Of a DNA stretch of 64,000 nt, positions 53,146 through 61,111 are shown in pieces. The stretch's first letter is position 1, and every line of letters starts with the position of its first letter. Under the pieces are notes generated by a model that was given only the letters and a program-made list of their open reading frames with translations, was not told where the DNA came from and searched no databases. Where the stretch lies: positions 806,001 through 870,000 of the forward strand of contig CBDHFX010000002.1 of the NCBI GenBank assembly GCA_965262845.1, given 5' to 3'. The stretch comes from ECT2AJA-044 sp965262845 (GTDB lineage Bacteria; Bacteroidota; Bacteroidia; Flavobacteriales; ECT2AJA-044). The position numbers and the translations under genes were made by a program.

Positions 53146-55338
53146 ATGACCCCTCCTTTAAAGAGATCGCTTAAGCAATACTTTGGTTTTGACCAGTTTA
53201 AGGGTCAGCAGGATGCCATTGTGCAGAGCGTACTGAACGGCCATGACACGTTTGTGATCATGCCGACCGGTGGTGGAAAAAGCCTGTGCTATCAGCTGCC
53301 GGCGTTGATGAGCGAGGGAACGGCCATCGTGGTATCACCGTTGATTGCACTGATGAAGAATCAGGTTGATGCGATTCGCGGGTACAATGAAGAAGAGGGT
53401 GTTGCCCATGTATTGAACAGCTCGTTAAAGAAAAGAGAGGTTACGCGGGTGAAAAAAGACATTATGAATGGCGTAACCAAATTGCTGTATGTGGCGCCGG
53501 AATCCCTGACCAAGGAAGAGAATGTCGATTTTTTGAAGCAGGCGAAGTTGTCATTCTATGCCATTGATGAGGCGCACTGTATTTCGGAGTGGGGACACGA
53601 TTTCCGGCCAGAGTACCGAAATCTGCGCAGTACCATAGCCAGGATCGAACGGGCACCGATCATTGCCCTGACGGCGACGGCCACGCTGAAAGTGCAGGAA
53701 GATATTCAGAAAAATCTCGGCATGGAGCAGGCACAGGTATTCAAGGACTCCTTTAATCGGCCGAACCTTTATTACGAGATACGCCCTAAAGTGAATGTGG
53801 TTAAGGAGATCATCAGATACGTAAAAACCCAGCCGGGAAAATCGGGAATTGTGTATTGCCTGCTGCGCAGGAAAGTGGAAGAACTGGCCGAAACCCTGCA
53901 GGTGAACGGGATCAAGGCCCTCCCCTATCACGCAGGACTTGATACGGCCACGCGGGCCAAACATCAGGATGCTTTTCTTATGGAGGACGTGGATGTGATC
54001 GTGGCGACTATCGCCTTCGGTATGGGAATTGATAAGCCGGACGTGCGTTTTGTGTTGCACCACGATATTCCGAGATCACTCGAGAGCTATTATCAGGAGA
54101 CCGGACGAGCCGGACGCGATGGCGGAGAAGGTGTTTGTATCGCATTCTACAGCTATAGGGACATTGAAAAGCTGGAAAAATTCATGCAGGGCAAACCGTT
54201 ATCCGAGCAGGCAGTTGTGCAGCAGCTCCTGGAAGAGGTCGTAGCCTACGCAGAGACGAGTATGAGCCGCCGGAAATTCCTGCTTCACTACTTCGGTGAG
54301 GAGTGGGATGAAAAGAACGGAAATGGTGTGGGCATGGACGATAACCAACGTTATCCGAGAGAGCATTTCGAAGGGAAGGAATACATGCACCGGGCATTGG
54401 AAGTGGTGCGTGAGATGAAGGAGCGATTCAAGATAGAGGACTTGTCGCGCTATCTGTCCGGAATGCGCAATGCGACCATCGAAACCTACAAGCTCGATTC
54501 GCTGGACGGGTTTGGAAGCGGAAAGAGCAAGGGTATAGCCTTTTGGCGTATGGTCTTTCGCCAGGCAATCGTACATGGTTTTCTCCACAAGGAGATCGAA
54601 ACGTACGGTATCCTGAAGATCACGCCGCGAGGCGAAGCGTATTTGAAAGCTCCGACTTCCTTCATGCTGGCAGAGGATCACTACTACGATATTGCGGCCG
54701 AGGATGAAAAAGCGCCGAATGCCTCCATCGGAAATACGAGTGGTGCGGATCAGCAGCTGGTGAAGATATTACGGAAGCTGCGCAAAGAGGTTGCCGGTCA
54801 AAAAAATCTGCCACCGTACGCTATTTTCCAGGAGGCCTCATTGGAAGATATGGCTATTCAGTATCCGATCACCCTTGATGAGATGAAGAACATCTTTGGC
54901 GTAGGCGAAGGAAAAGCGCGAAAATTTGGCATGCCCTTCCTGAAGCTGATCGAGCGCTATGTGGACGAGAACGACATTGAACGGCCAAATGACCTGGTCG
55001 TTAAAACGGTGATCAACAAATCAAGCCTCAAGGTATACATCATCCGCAGTATGGACCGAAAGCTTCCGCTTGAAGACATCGCTGCAGCGAAGAACCTGCA
55101 GATGGACGACCTGCTCACGGAAATCGAGCGCATTGTGTACTCCGGCACCAAGGTCAACATTGATTACTGCATCAACGAGATACTTGACGAGGAGCAGCAG
55201 AAGGAGATCTTCAATTACTTTATGAAAGAGGCTGAAACCGATTCCATTAAGCAAGCCATGGGGGAGTTCAACGAGGAATATTCCGACGAGGAATTGCGGT
55301 TAATGCGCATCAAGTTCCTCAGCGATGTCGCAAATTAA
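53146..55338 (+). CDS. recQ: ATP-dependent DNA helicase RecQ
   Basis: 730 residues from the ATG at 53146. Superfamily 2 helicase with Walker A TGGGKS (K45), DEAH box (D141), LTATATLKVQEDI, and AFGMGIDKPDVRFVLHHDIPRSLESYYQETGRAGRDG in motifs V-VI. The RecQ C-terminal region follows. An HRDC-like domain (LRKLRKEVAGQKNLPPYAIF) leads to a Bacteroidota-specific tail. It unwinds duplex DNA 3' to 5' in recombination repair. The frame opens at a GTG at 53095 but the family's conserved start is near 53146. Confidence 0.94.
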   Translation: MTPPLKRSLKQYFGFDQFKGQQDAIVQSVLNGHDTFVIMPTGGGKSLCYQLPALMSEGTAIVVSPLIALMKNQVDAIRGYNEEEGVAHVLNSSLKKREVTRVKKDIMNGVTKLLYVAPESLTKEENVDFLKQAKLSFYAIDEAHCISEWGHDFRPEYRNLRSTIARIERAPIIALTATATLKVQEDIQKNLGMEQAQVFKDSFNRPNLYYEIRPKVNVVKEIIRYVKTQPGKSGIVYCLLRRKVEELAETLQVNGIKALPYHAGLDTATRAKHQDAFLMEDVDVIVATIAFGMGIDKPDVRFVLHHDIPRSLESYYQETGRAGRDGGEGVCIAFYSYRDIEKLEKFMQGKPLSEQAVVQQLLEEVVAYAETSMSRRKFLLHYFGEEWDEKNGNGVGMDDNQRYPREHFEGKEYMHRALEVVREMKERFKIEDLSRYLSGMRNATIETYKLDSLDGFGSGKSKGIAFWRMVFRQAIVHGFLHKEIETYGILKITPRGEAYLKAPTSFMLAEDHYYDIAAEDEKAPNASIGNTSGADQQLVKILRKLRKEVAGQKNLPPYAIFQEASLEDMAIQYPITLDEMKNIFGVGEGKARKFGMPFLKLIERYVDENDIERPNDLVVKTVINKSSLKVYIIRSMDRKLPLEDIAAAKNLQMDDLLTEIERIVYSGTKVNIDYCINEILDEEQQKEIFNYFMKEAETDSIKQAMGEFNEEYSDEELRLMRIKFLSDVAN

Positions 55339-55352
55339 AATGGAGCTTCCTT

Positions 55353-55369
55353 CGCCCTCACGGGCGGAT
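55353..55369 (+). repeat. TCAC-loop hairpin repeat, copy 8
   Basis: CGCCC-TCAC-GGGCG plus GAT in the short gap between recQ and the convergent TSUP gene. Identical to copies 5 and 6 although it is non-coding. Confidence 0.65.
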
Positions 55370-55372
55370 GCG

Positions 55373-55741
55373 CTACTTGCCGAAGATCAGCTTGAGCGCC
55401 ACCAGAAGTACCAGCACTCCGAACATTTTTTTTAGTATGCTCTGGTCAATGGTCATCGCTATTTTACTACCGATATAGCCGCCGACCAAAAAGGTGATGG
55501 CTATGATCAAAGCAAATTTCCAGTTGAGCGCGTCGGCCTTGTAGTAATTTATACAGGCCATGATCCCGACCGGAGGGAGCATTACGGCCAAACTCGTTCC
55601 TTGTGCAGTATGCTGACCCAGCCCCAGAAAATAGACCATGGCGGGTACCATCAGGATCCCACCGCCAACGCCCATGAGTCCGGCCAGGATCCCGGCCATT
55701 ATGCCGATGAGGATCAGAATAAAAATAGTGGATAAATTCAT
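55373..55741 (-). CDS. Half-size TSUP family membrane protein
   Basis: 122 residues, about half of a normal TSUP transporter. One signature only (GILAGLMGVGGGILMVPAMVYFLGLGQHTAQGTSLAVMLPP) and four hydrophobic segments. It would need to dimerise to form the usual two-repeat permease. Substrate unknown. It is not a truncated relic: it has a proper start and C-terminus (LVALKLIFGK). A full-length TSUP gene lies at 27394-28155. Confidence 0.85.
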   Translation of the reverse strand: MNLSTIFILILIGIMAGILAGLMGVGGGILMVPAMVYFLGLGQHTAQGTSLAVMLPPVGIMACINYYKADALNWKFALIIAITFLVGGYIGSKIAMTIDQSILKKMFGVLVLLVALKLIFGK

Positions 55742-55752
55742 GTGGGTCTGAG

Positions 55753-58700
55753 CTAGAAATCAAGCCCTAAAGATATATAAAAGATAGTGTCTTGCACGAT
55801 CCCATCTTCCCATCCCCAGGCCCAGTCGGCCTTTATAAAATAACCAAGTAGTCGGGTGCGGAGTCCGAAACCATAGCCTGCTACGATCGGCTCTACCTGG
55901 GTATTCAGGTTCACTTTGATCGGTCCCTGCTCAACCGTTACAATATTCAGGAAGTTTTCTCCACTGTAGGGTGTCAATCCAGTCCAGGCCGTTCCCACAT
56001 CTGCAAATCCAACCACCTGGAAATTTGTTAGAAAATCGGAACGCAGGGGTCGGTTGAACAGGTAGCGAAACAGCGGTATACGCAGTTCGGAATTCAGGAC
56101 GGCAAAGGAGGTGCCATTTCGGATGTTTTGGATGAACCCGCGCATCGGAGTTGCCAGGGTTTGAAACACGTAGTTCTGACTCAGGTCGATTTCGCGATTG
56201 TCATTGTACCTCGGGTTGAACCAGTTGTCCGTTCCCCCCATAAAATAGGCCAGGCGCTCGTTCCCCCAGCCGGATCCGCCCGCAAATCGGTTTGCCCAAA
56301 TGATGTTCCGATGTACCGGAAGATACTTCCGGAAATCAAATCCGGCCGTGATGGTATACCCGTTAGAGGTCAGATTATGGTAATATTCCCAGAAGATCTT
56401 CCATCGCGAGCCTTCATAGAGGTTCAATCCCTTGCTGATGGTATTATCAAACACCAGGCTCATTTTACCGCTGGCCCATTGGCGCTGAAAGTTAGGCTCC
56501 TGCAACGTGATCTGATCTGTGGCGAGCAGCACATTCTGATCGTACCGATAGGTTCCGGAACCGGTTAGGGCAAGCACCTCGCTGAACGACCAGCTTACTC
56601 TGTACGTTACCTCATGCGTTTGCGTTTTCACAGCCAGGTTGTTGTTCAGGATGGCTCGCTGACTGCGGCGGTGCAGGATCAGGCTTTTATCGAGCCGATG
56701 CTTCAGGTCCCTGAAGACCAGAAAGAATTCATTGTTGTTCAGGTCCACCGATAACCGAAAAGCACCGATGATCTTGTAGTTCTCCATCAAATCGCCTAAG
56801 CCAATCTTAAAGAGTCCGTTGAAGGAAGGATTCAGAAAAAGCGGTTGCCCGCCCGTGAAAGGCTGATACGTTTCATTGATGAAGCTGTTGTCCACCTGGG
56901 CTGTAAAGAAATCCGGAAAGAAAGTCGTTACGTAATTGCGCGCCTGAGGTATTTTGAATTGCTTCGAAAGGGCTCCGGCTTTGGCCACATTATCTTTCGG
57001 GAACTGTATACCCGGAATTTTCTTTCGTTCCGAAGTAACCGAATCCTGGTTCGCGGTAGCTTCCTTTTGGGGTTTCTCCCGGGGTTGATCAAATTTTTTG
57101 TATACCTCCTCTCCAAAAATATAGTTGTTGATATCGATCTCACGCACTATATCAGCTCCCCGGGTTTCCTGAATGACTCCAACCTCAAAGGTGCGTGCTT
57201 TTTCCTGAAGGGTTGCCAGTCCAGCGAATGGACTCGTGGCAGTGATCTCACGCAATTCCCCGGCCGGCACCCATTCCTCTTCATTTAAATGATAGCGTCC
57301 ATCCTCGTAGTGAATGAATCCAAGCCGGTTCGAAAAACTATTGCCCGATTGCTGGATCATGTTCCAGGGGTAGTTCGTCACCTGAAAATCGCTATAAATG
57401 TACCGGTAGTGGGTTGTTGTATCCACGTAGGCCACGGTGCTGTCAATGTGTACCATGTGTCGGTTCCGCGTTCCGCCCTGATCGCTCAGGTAAGAGATAT
57501 ATCCGGGTGTATACTCATAGGGCACCTCTTCATTGATCTGCGGTGTATTCGTCAGTCGCCGCAATTGATCACCCCTGTTCCTGTAGTCGTACCAGAACAG
57601 GTCCGTGGTCGGTGAAAACCCGAACAGGGTATCCGGCACATTCAGGGTATCTCCCAATCGGTTCGAGGCAAAGACAATATATTGGTCATCCAGAATGAAA
57701 CGCGGATGATGGTCGTCGTAAATATCGTTGGTCAGTTGTTCAAAGGTATTCGAAACCATATCATAAATATACACGTCGGTCTGACCGCGGCGTACGGCCG
57801 AAAGCAACAGGCGGCGTCCGTCCCGGGCATAGGAAATATCGATTATCTTATTAAAGGTGTAGAATGGTCTTGACTCGAATTTTTTCTTGCGCAGATCATA
57901 GATCCCTATAAAGGTGAGCCCTTTCTCCTCATAGATCATCGTCAAAAAATTCCCGGTCGGATGCCAGGCCAGCAGAGGATAGCTGTAATCCGTATTCTGC
58001 GCGATCCGATATCCTTTCCTTACGATCTTCCTGGTCCGGTCCTTCCGAATATCGGTCAAATACACTTTGTACAAGCCCAATTCATTTCGTACGTAAGCGT
58101 AGTGGCTTCCGGTCGGACTAAAACGGAATTGGGAGTATATCTGATCCTTTTTTGATTTCCTGAGTTTCCCGGTCTCCGGAGCTTTAAGATCCTCTAGTAC
58201 ACTATATCGCTTTTCGTAGTAGGTTATCCAGTCTTCTGAAATACTTGACAACGAAGACCCCAGCACGAAGAGGAACCCACTGTCCACATTTCGATTGATA
58301 ACCGTCATGAACAAAATATGCGGCAGTACCTTTTCACCGTAAATGTTGACCACATAATTCCAAAAACTGTGTCCGGCATAGCGGGCATCCTCCCCGGTTA
58401 GCGAATTGAATCGCTTATACTTCCTACTCAGAATACCATCGCGTACCCGGCTGTCGATCTCCACATCCCAGGGCTGCGCAATAAAACTTTTTAGCCCTTC
58501 TGTATACCATTCCGGCAGGTGCACCAGAGTACTGCTCCGCACGGCGTCCTTCAGGCTTCCACCGTAGATCAGGTTCTGCATTACGATTTCCGCCACACCA
58601 AATCGGATCTGCCTGATAAGATCATTATGATCCCCATTGAAATAAACAAACATCCTCGTCCCCACGATCGTCGTCTGACCTCCGGTATTGTAATCCTCCT

Positions 58701-59037
58701 CCGTATTCAGATTAATGTTGCTCTGCCTGAGGTCTGACATATTATTGAACACCAGGATCTGCAGCCGTTCATCCACCGGAAAATCCAGGTACTTCTCGAT
58801 CTCCTTCAGATGCCCATCCACTTCCCGGGCTGCAAACTGTGCCAATTCCTTGCCTTCCTTGTAGTAGTACACGTCGTACCGCTCAAACCGGTAATACGAC
58901 CACAGAAAGTCATTATACTGTACACGGTTCTTCCCAAATTCCTGCTGCATGCCATAATAGAACTGGCCGGCAGCATCAAATCCGGAGCCCGGAAAAAGAC
59001 AAAGGAAAATGAGGTATGTCGAAAACTTTTTGAGCAA
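55753..59037 (-). CDS. Large outer-membrane protein: peptidase-MA-like and TolB-like propeller domains plus a surface-antigen barrel
   Basis: 1094 residues from the TTG at 59037 (1111 from the ATG at 59088). The TTG gives a good signal peptide (LLKKFSTYLIFLCLFPGSGFDAAGQ), and a -7 element lies inside the ATG extension. First third: peptidase-MA-like pattern (LPEWYTEGLKSFIAQPWD) without a clear HExxH. Middle: beta-propeller strings (QFRFSPTGSHYAYVRNELGLY, LLAWHPTGNFLTMIYEEKG). The last 300 residues form a BamA/TamA-like barrel ending ISLGLDF. Such proteins recur in Bacteroidota; role unknown, envelope assembly being a guess. It ends 12 bp upstream of the half-TSUP gene on the same strand. Confidence 0.72.
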   Translation of the reverse strand: MLKKFSTYLIFLCLFPGSGFDAAGQFYYGMQQEFGKNRVQYNDFLWSYYRFERYDVYYYKEGKELAQFAAREVDGHLKEIEKYLDFPVDERLQILVFNNMSDLRQSNINLNTEEDYNTGGQTTIVGTRMFVYFNGDHNDLIRQIRFGVAEIVMQNLIYGGSLKDAVRSSTLVHLPEWYTEGLKSFIAQPWDVEIDSRVRDGILSRKYKRFNSLTGEDARYAGHSFWNYVVNIYGEKVLPHILFMTVINRNVDSGFLFVLGSSLSSISEDWITYYEKRYSVLEDLKAPETGKLRKSKKDQIYSQFRFSPTGSHYAYVRNELGLYKVYLTDIRKDRTRKIVRKGYRIAQNTDYSYPLLAWHPTGNFLTMIYEEKGLTFIGIYDLRKKKFESRPFYTFNKIIDISYARDGRRLLLSAVRRGQTDVYIYDMVSNTFEQLTNDIYDDHHPRFILDDQYIVFASNRLGDTLNVPDTLFGFSPTTDLFWYDYRNRGDQLRRLTNTPQINEEVPYEYTPGYISYLSDQGGTRNRHMVHIDSTVAYVDTTTHYRYIYSDFQVTNYPWNMIQQSGNSFSNRLGFIHYEDGRYHLNEEEWVPAGELREITATSPFAGLATLQEKARTFEVGVIQETRGADIVREIDINNYIFGEEVYKKFDQPREKPQKEATANQDSVTSERKKIPGIQFPKDNVAKAGALSKQFKIPQARNYVTTFFPDFFTAQVDNSFINETYQPFTGGQPLFLNPSFNGLFKIGLGDLMENYKIIGAFRLSVDLNNNEFFLVFRDLKHRLDKSLILHRRSQRAILNNNLAVKTQTHEVTYRVSWSFSEVLALTGSGTYRYDQNVLLATDQITLQEPNFQRQWASGKMSLVFDNTISKGLNLYEGSRWKIFWEYYHNLTSNGYTITAGFDFRKYLPVHRNIIWANRFAGGSGWGNERLAYFMGGTDNWFNPRYNDNREIDLSQNYVFQTLATPMRGFIQNIRNGTSFAVLNSELRIPLFRYLFNRPLRSDFLTNFQVVGFADVGTAWTGLTPYSGENFLNIVTVEQGPIKVNLNTQVEPIVAGYGFGLRTRLLGYFIKADWAWGWEDGIVQDTIFYISLGLDF

Positions 59038-59065
59038 GGTACTGATCGGTGGATCGCCGAAGATA

Positions 59066-59073
59066 CAAAAATA
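59066..59073 (-). promoter_or_regulatory. -7 element for the large outer-membrane protein (TATTTTTG)
   Basis: CAAAAATA on the plus strand is TATTTTTG on the minus strand, an exact TAnnTTTG match. It lies between the ATG at 59088 and the TTG at 59037, so transcription would start after the ATG, favouring the TTG start. Confidence 0.4.
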
Positions 59074-59102
59074 TCTGCCCGGCTGCATTTTTTAAACGCA
59101 CT

Positions 59103-59136
59103 TTTGCGTCCAAATGTTGGCTTTTTCCTACTTTTA
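59103..59136 (+). promoter_or_regulatory. Promoter of the T9SS protein at 59141
   Basis: TTTG at 59103-59106 and TACTTTTA at 59129-59136 are 22 bp apart. The element ends 4 bp before the ATG at 59141, so the transcript would be leaderless or nearly so. Confidence 0.45.
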
Positions 59137-59140
59137 GCCC

Positions 59141-60991
59141 ATGAAAAGATCATTCCTCACCTTTTTCGTTCTTCCCCTGCTCTTACCGACCTACGGCCAG
59201 ATGTCCCATAGCCGCATTCAGGTGGCGCCCTCGTCCACCGGCCGGGTTAATCCGCTCGCAAAGCGGATTGATTACAGTCCGCAGCTGATTACGCTTGAGA
59301 AACCTGATCCCGGCAAGCAAATCAGCCCCAGGGAACTGGCTAAGCTGAAGGCGAATGCGCGCTTCGGAGGACCACGCTATCCGGGACAGGTGAACAATGA
59401 TACCGCAGCCCGACCCATTCTGATCAAGGAGTTTCCCGGCAACAGTGCCGATGGGATCCCTAACGACAATTCCATGGCTATGTCGGAGAATGATTATCTC
59501 ATCGCTGTCATCAATTCCCGCATCCGTTGTCATGATCTAGAAGGTGATAGTACGCTGTGGCAGAGTTCGCTTGGTGCCTTTTGTGCCGATCTCGGATTTG
59601 ACCATGCCAAATACGACCCGCGTGCGGTATACGATCCGGTAGCTGACCGATTTATTGTGGTGTACCTCAACGGATTTACCTATCAGACCAGCCAGATCAT
59701 TATCGCCGTGAGTTCAAGTCCGGACCCGGCTGACGACTGGTTCCTCTACTCCCTGCCAGGAAATCCGCTCGGGAACGATACCTGGAGTGATTATCCGCAC
59801 ATCTCGTTCTCGACCCACGACCTGTACATCACCTTCAACACCTTTTACAACGGCTCATCGGACAACAGCGGATACGTTGAGTCAACCTTCTGGCAGATAC
59901 CCCTGCAGCAGATATACGACGGATCCCTTACCGAAACAAACTATTACTACGATCTGGAATACGGCGGACGCACCATGTTCAATCATACCGGGGTCAGGGG
60001 TGGATCCAAACCCTATGGGCCCGATTTTTATTTGCTCAATACGCGAAATCTCGATGTACAAAACGACACGGTTTTCCTGGTTCATGTGACCAATCACGGA
60101 TCAGGTGATCCCGATATTGAAATCAGCCCTATTGTGATGGAATCGCCCTATGGCCTTCCGCCCGATGGGCGCCAAAAGGGAAGTCCGACCTTTAGTACCA
60201 ACGACAGTCGGGTACAAGACGCCTTCATGGAGAATGATCAGATCCAGTTCGTGCTGAACACACGTGATTTTAACAACAACAGCGCAGGGATCTACCATGG
60301 ATCTGTCAGGAACGTAAAAAACCGCAACTATCAAACGGCTGCCAATGTAATCTCGCGTGACAGCATTGACCTGGCTTATCCGAGCATTTGCTATACGGGA
60401 AAAAGTATCTTCGAAAACACGGCTATGCTGACCTTTTTATACAGTGGTGAACAACAGTACGCAAGCTTCGGGGCAATCTACTACGACCAACAGGGTCGCT
60501 ACAGTAATATCACGCCCATCTACGAAGGCAATGGCGTCGTGAATGTCCTGACCAGTCTGCGTGAGCGTTGGGGCGACTATACGGGAGCCCAGCGCGATCA
60601 TAATCAGCCTGGTGCTGTGTGGGCCACGGGGAGTTATGGTCGTTCCGGTTTCGGAAAAACCACTGGCACACGGGCTGCCCTGCTGCATGCACCGACCATT
60701 GACGACGACCCGATCTTCCCGACCGAAACCTTTGAAGGGGTGCTGTTCCCGAACCCGGGCACGAACCAATTTCAGATGGAATTCACCCTGGCCCGGGACG
60801 AAATGCTCACCTTCGGGATCGTCAACTTAAATGGACAGTTCTCCGATGTACTTCTCAAACGCTACACTCCGGCCGGCATTCACCGGTTTACCTTCGACAC
60901 GGCGCATTTACCTGCAGGTAGCTACGTACTCATCGTAAGCGACAGTGGAGGTAACCAAATTAAACGCGAACGCGTCATTATTGTGAAGTAG
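59141..60991 (+). CDS. Secreted protein with T9SS type A sorting domain
   Basis: 616 residues. Signal peptide MKRSFLTFFVLPLLLPTYG. The central 450 residues (NDNSMAMSENDYLIAVINSRIRC, DPRAVYDPVADRFIVVYLNG, FLYSLPGNPLGNDTWSDYPH) look like a beta-propeller of unknown activity. The last 80 residues (LFPNPGTNQFQMEFTLARDE to LPAGSYVLIVSDSGGNQIKRERVIIVK) are a type IX sorting domain, directing it across the outer membrane to the surface or medium. Divergent from the large outer-membrane protein. Confidence 0.85.
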   Translation: MKRSFLTFFVLPLLLPTYGQMSHSRIQVAPSSTGRVNPLAKRIDYSPQLITLEKPDPGKQISPRELAKLKANARFGGPRYPGQVNNDTAARPILIKEFPGNSADGIPNDNSMAMSENDYLIAVINSRIRCHDLEGDSTLWQSSLGAFCADLGFDHAKYDPRAVYDPVADRFIVVYLNGFTYQTSQIIIAVSSSPDPADDWFLYSLPGNPLGNDTWSDYPHISFSTHDLYITFNTFYNGSSDNSGYVESTFWQIPLQQIYDGSLTETNYYYDLEYGGRTMFNHTGVRGGSKPYGPDFYLLNTRNLDVQNDTVFLVHVTNHGSGDPDIEISPIVMESPYGLPPDGRQKGSPTFSTNDSRVQDAFMENDQIQFVLNTRDFNNNSAGIYHGSVRNVKNRNYQTAANVISRDSIDLAYPSICYTGKSIFENTAMLTFLYSGEQQYASFGAIYYDQQGRYSNITPIYEGNGVVNVLTSLRERWGDYTGAQRDHNQPGAVWATGSYGRSGFGKTTGTRAALLHAPTIDDDPIFPTETFEGVLFPNPGTNQFQMEFTLARDEMLTFGIVNLNGQFSDVLLKRYTPAGIHRFTFDTAHLPAGSYVLIVSDSGGNQIKRERVIIVK

Positions 60992-61040
60992 TTTGGGACA
61001 CCCTGACATTGTGGCCATACCCTTTTTGTAAGGGAACCGC

Positions 61041-61066
61041 TTATATTCGTCCGCATATGAATATAA
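61041..61066. terminator. Possible bidirectional stem-loop
   Basis: TTATATTC (61041-61048) and GAATATAA (61059-61066) form an 8-bp stem with a 10-nt loop between two convergent genes. AT-rich, so stability is doubtful. Confidence 0.3.
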
Positions 61067-61111
61067 AACGCCCTGCAAAAGCCAAAACGTCTGAGAGGGT
61101 GTGGCTGTTCC

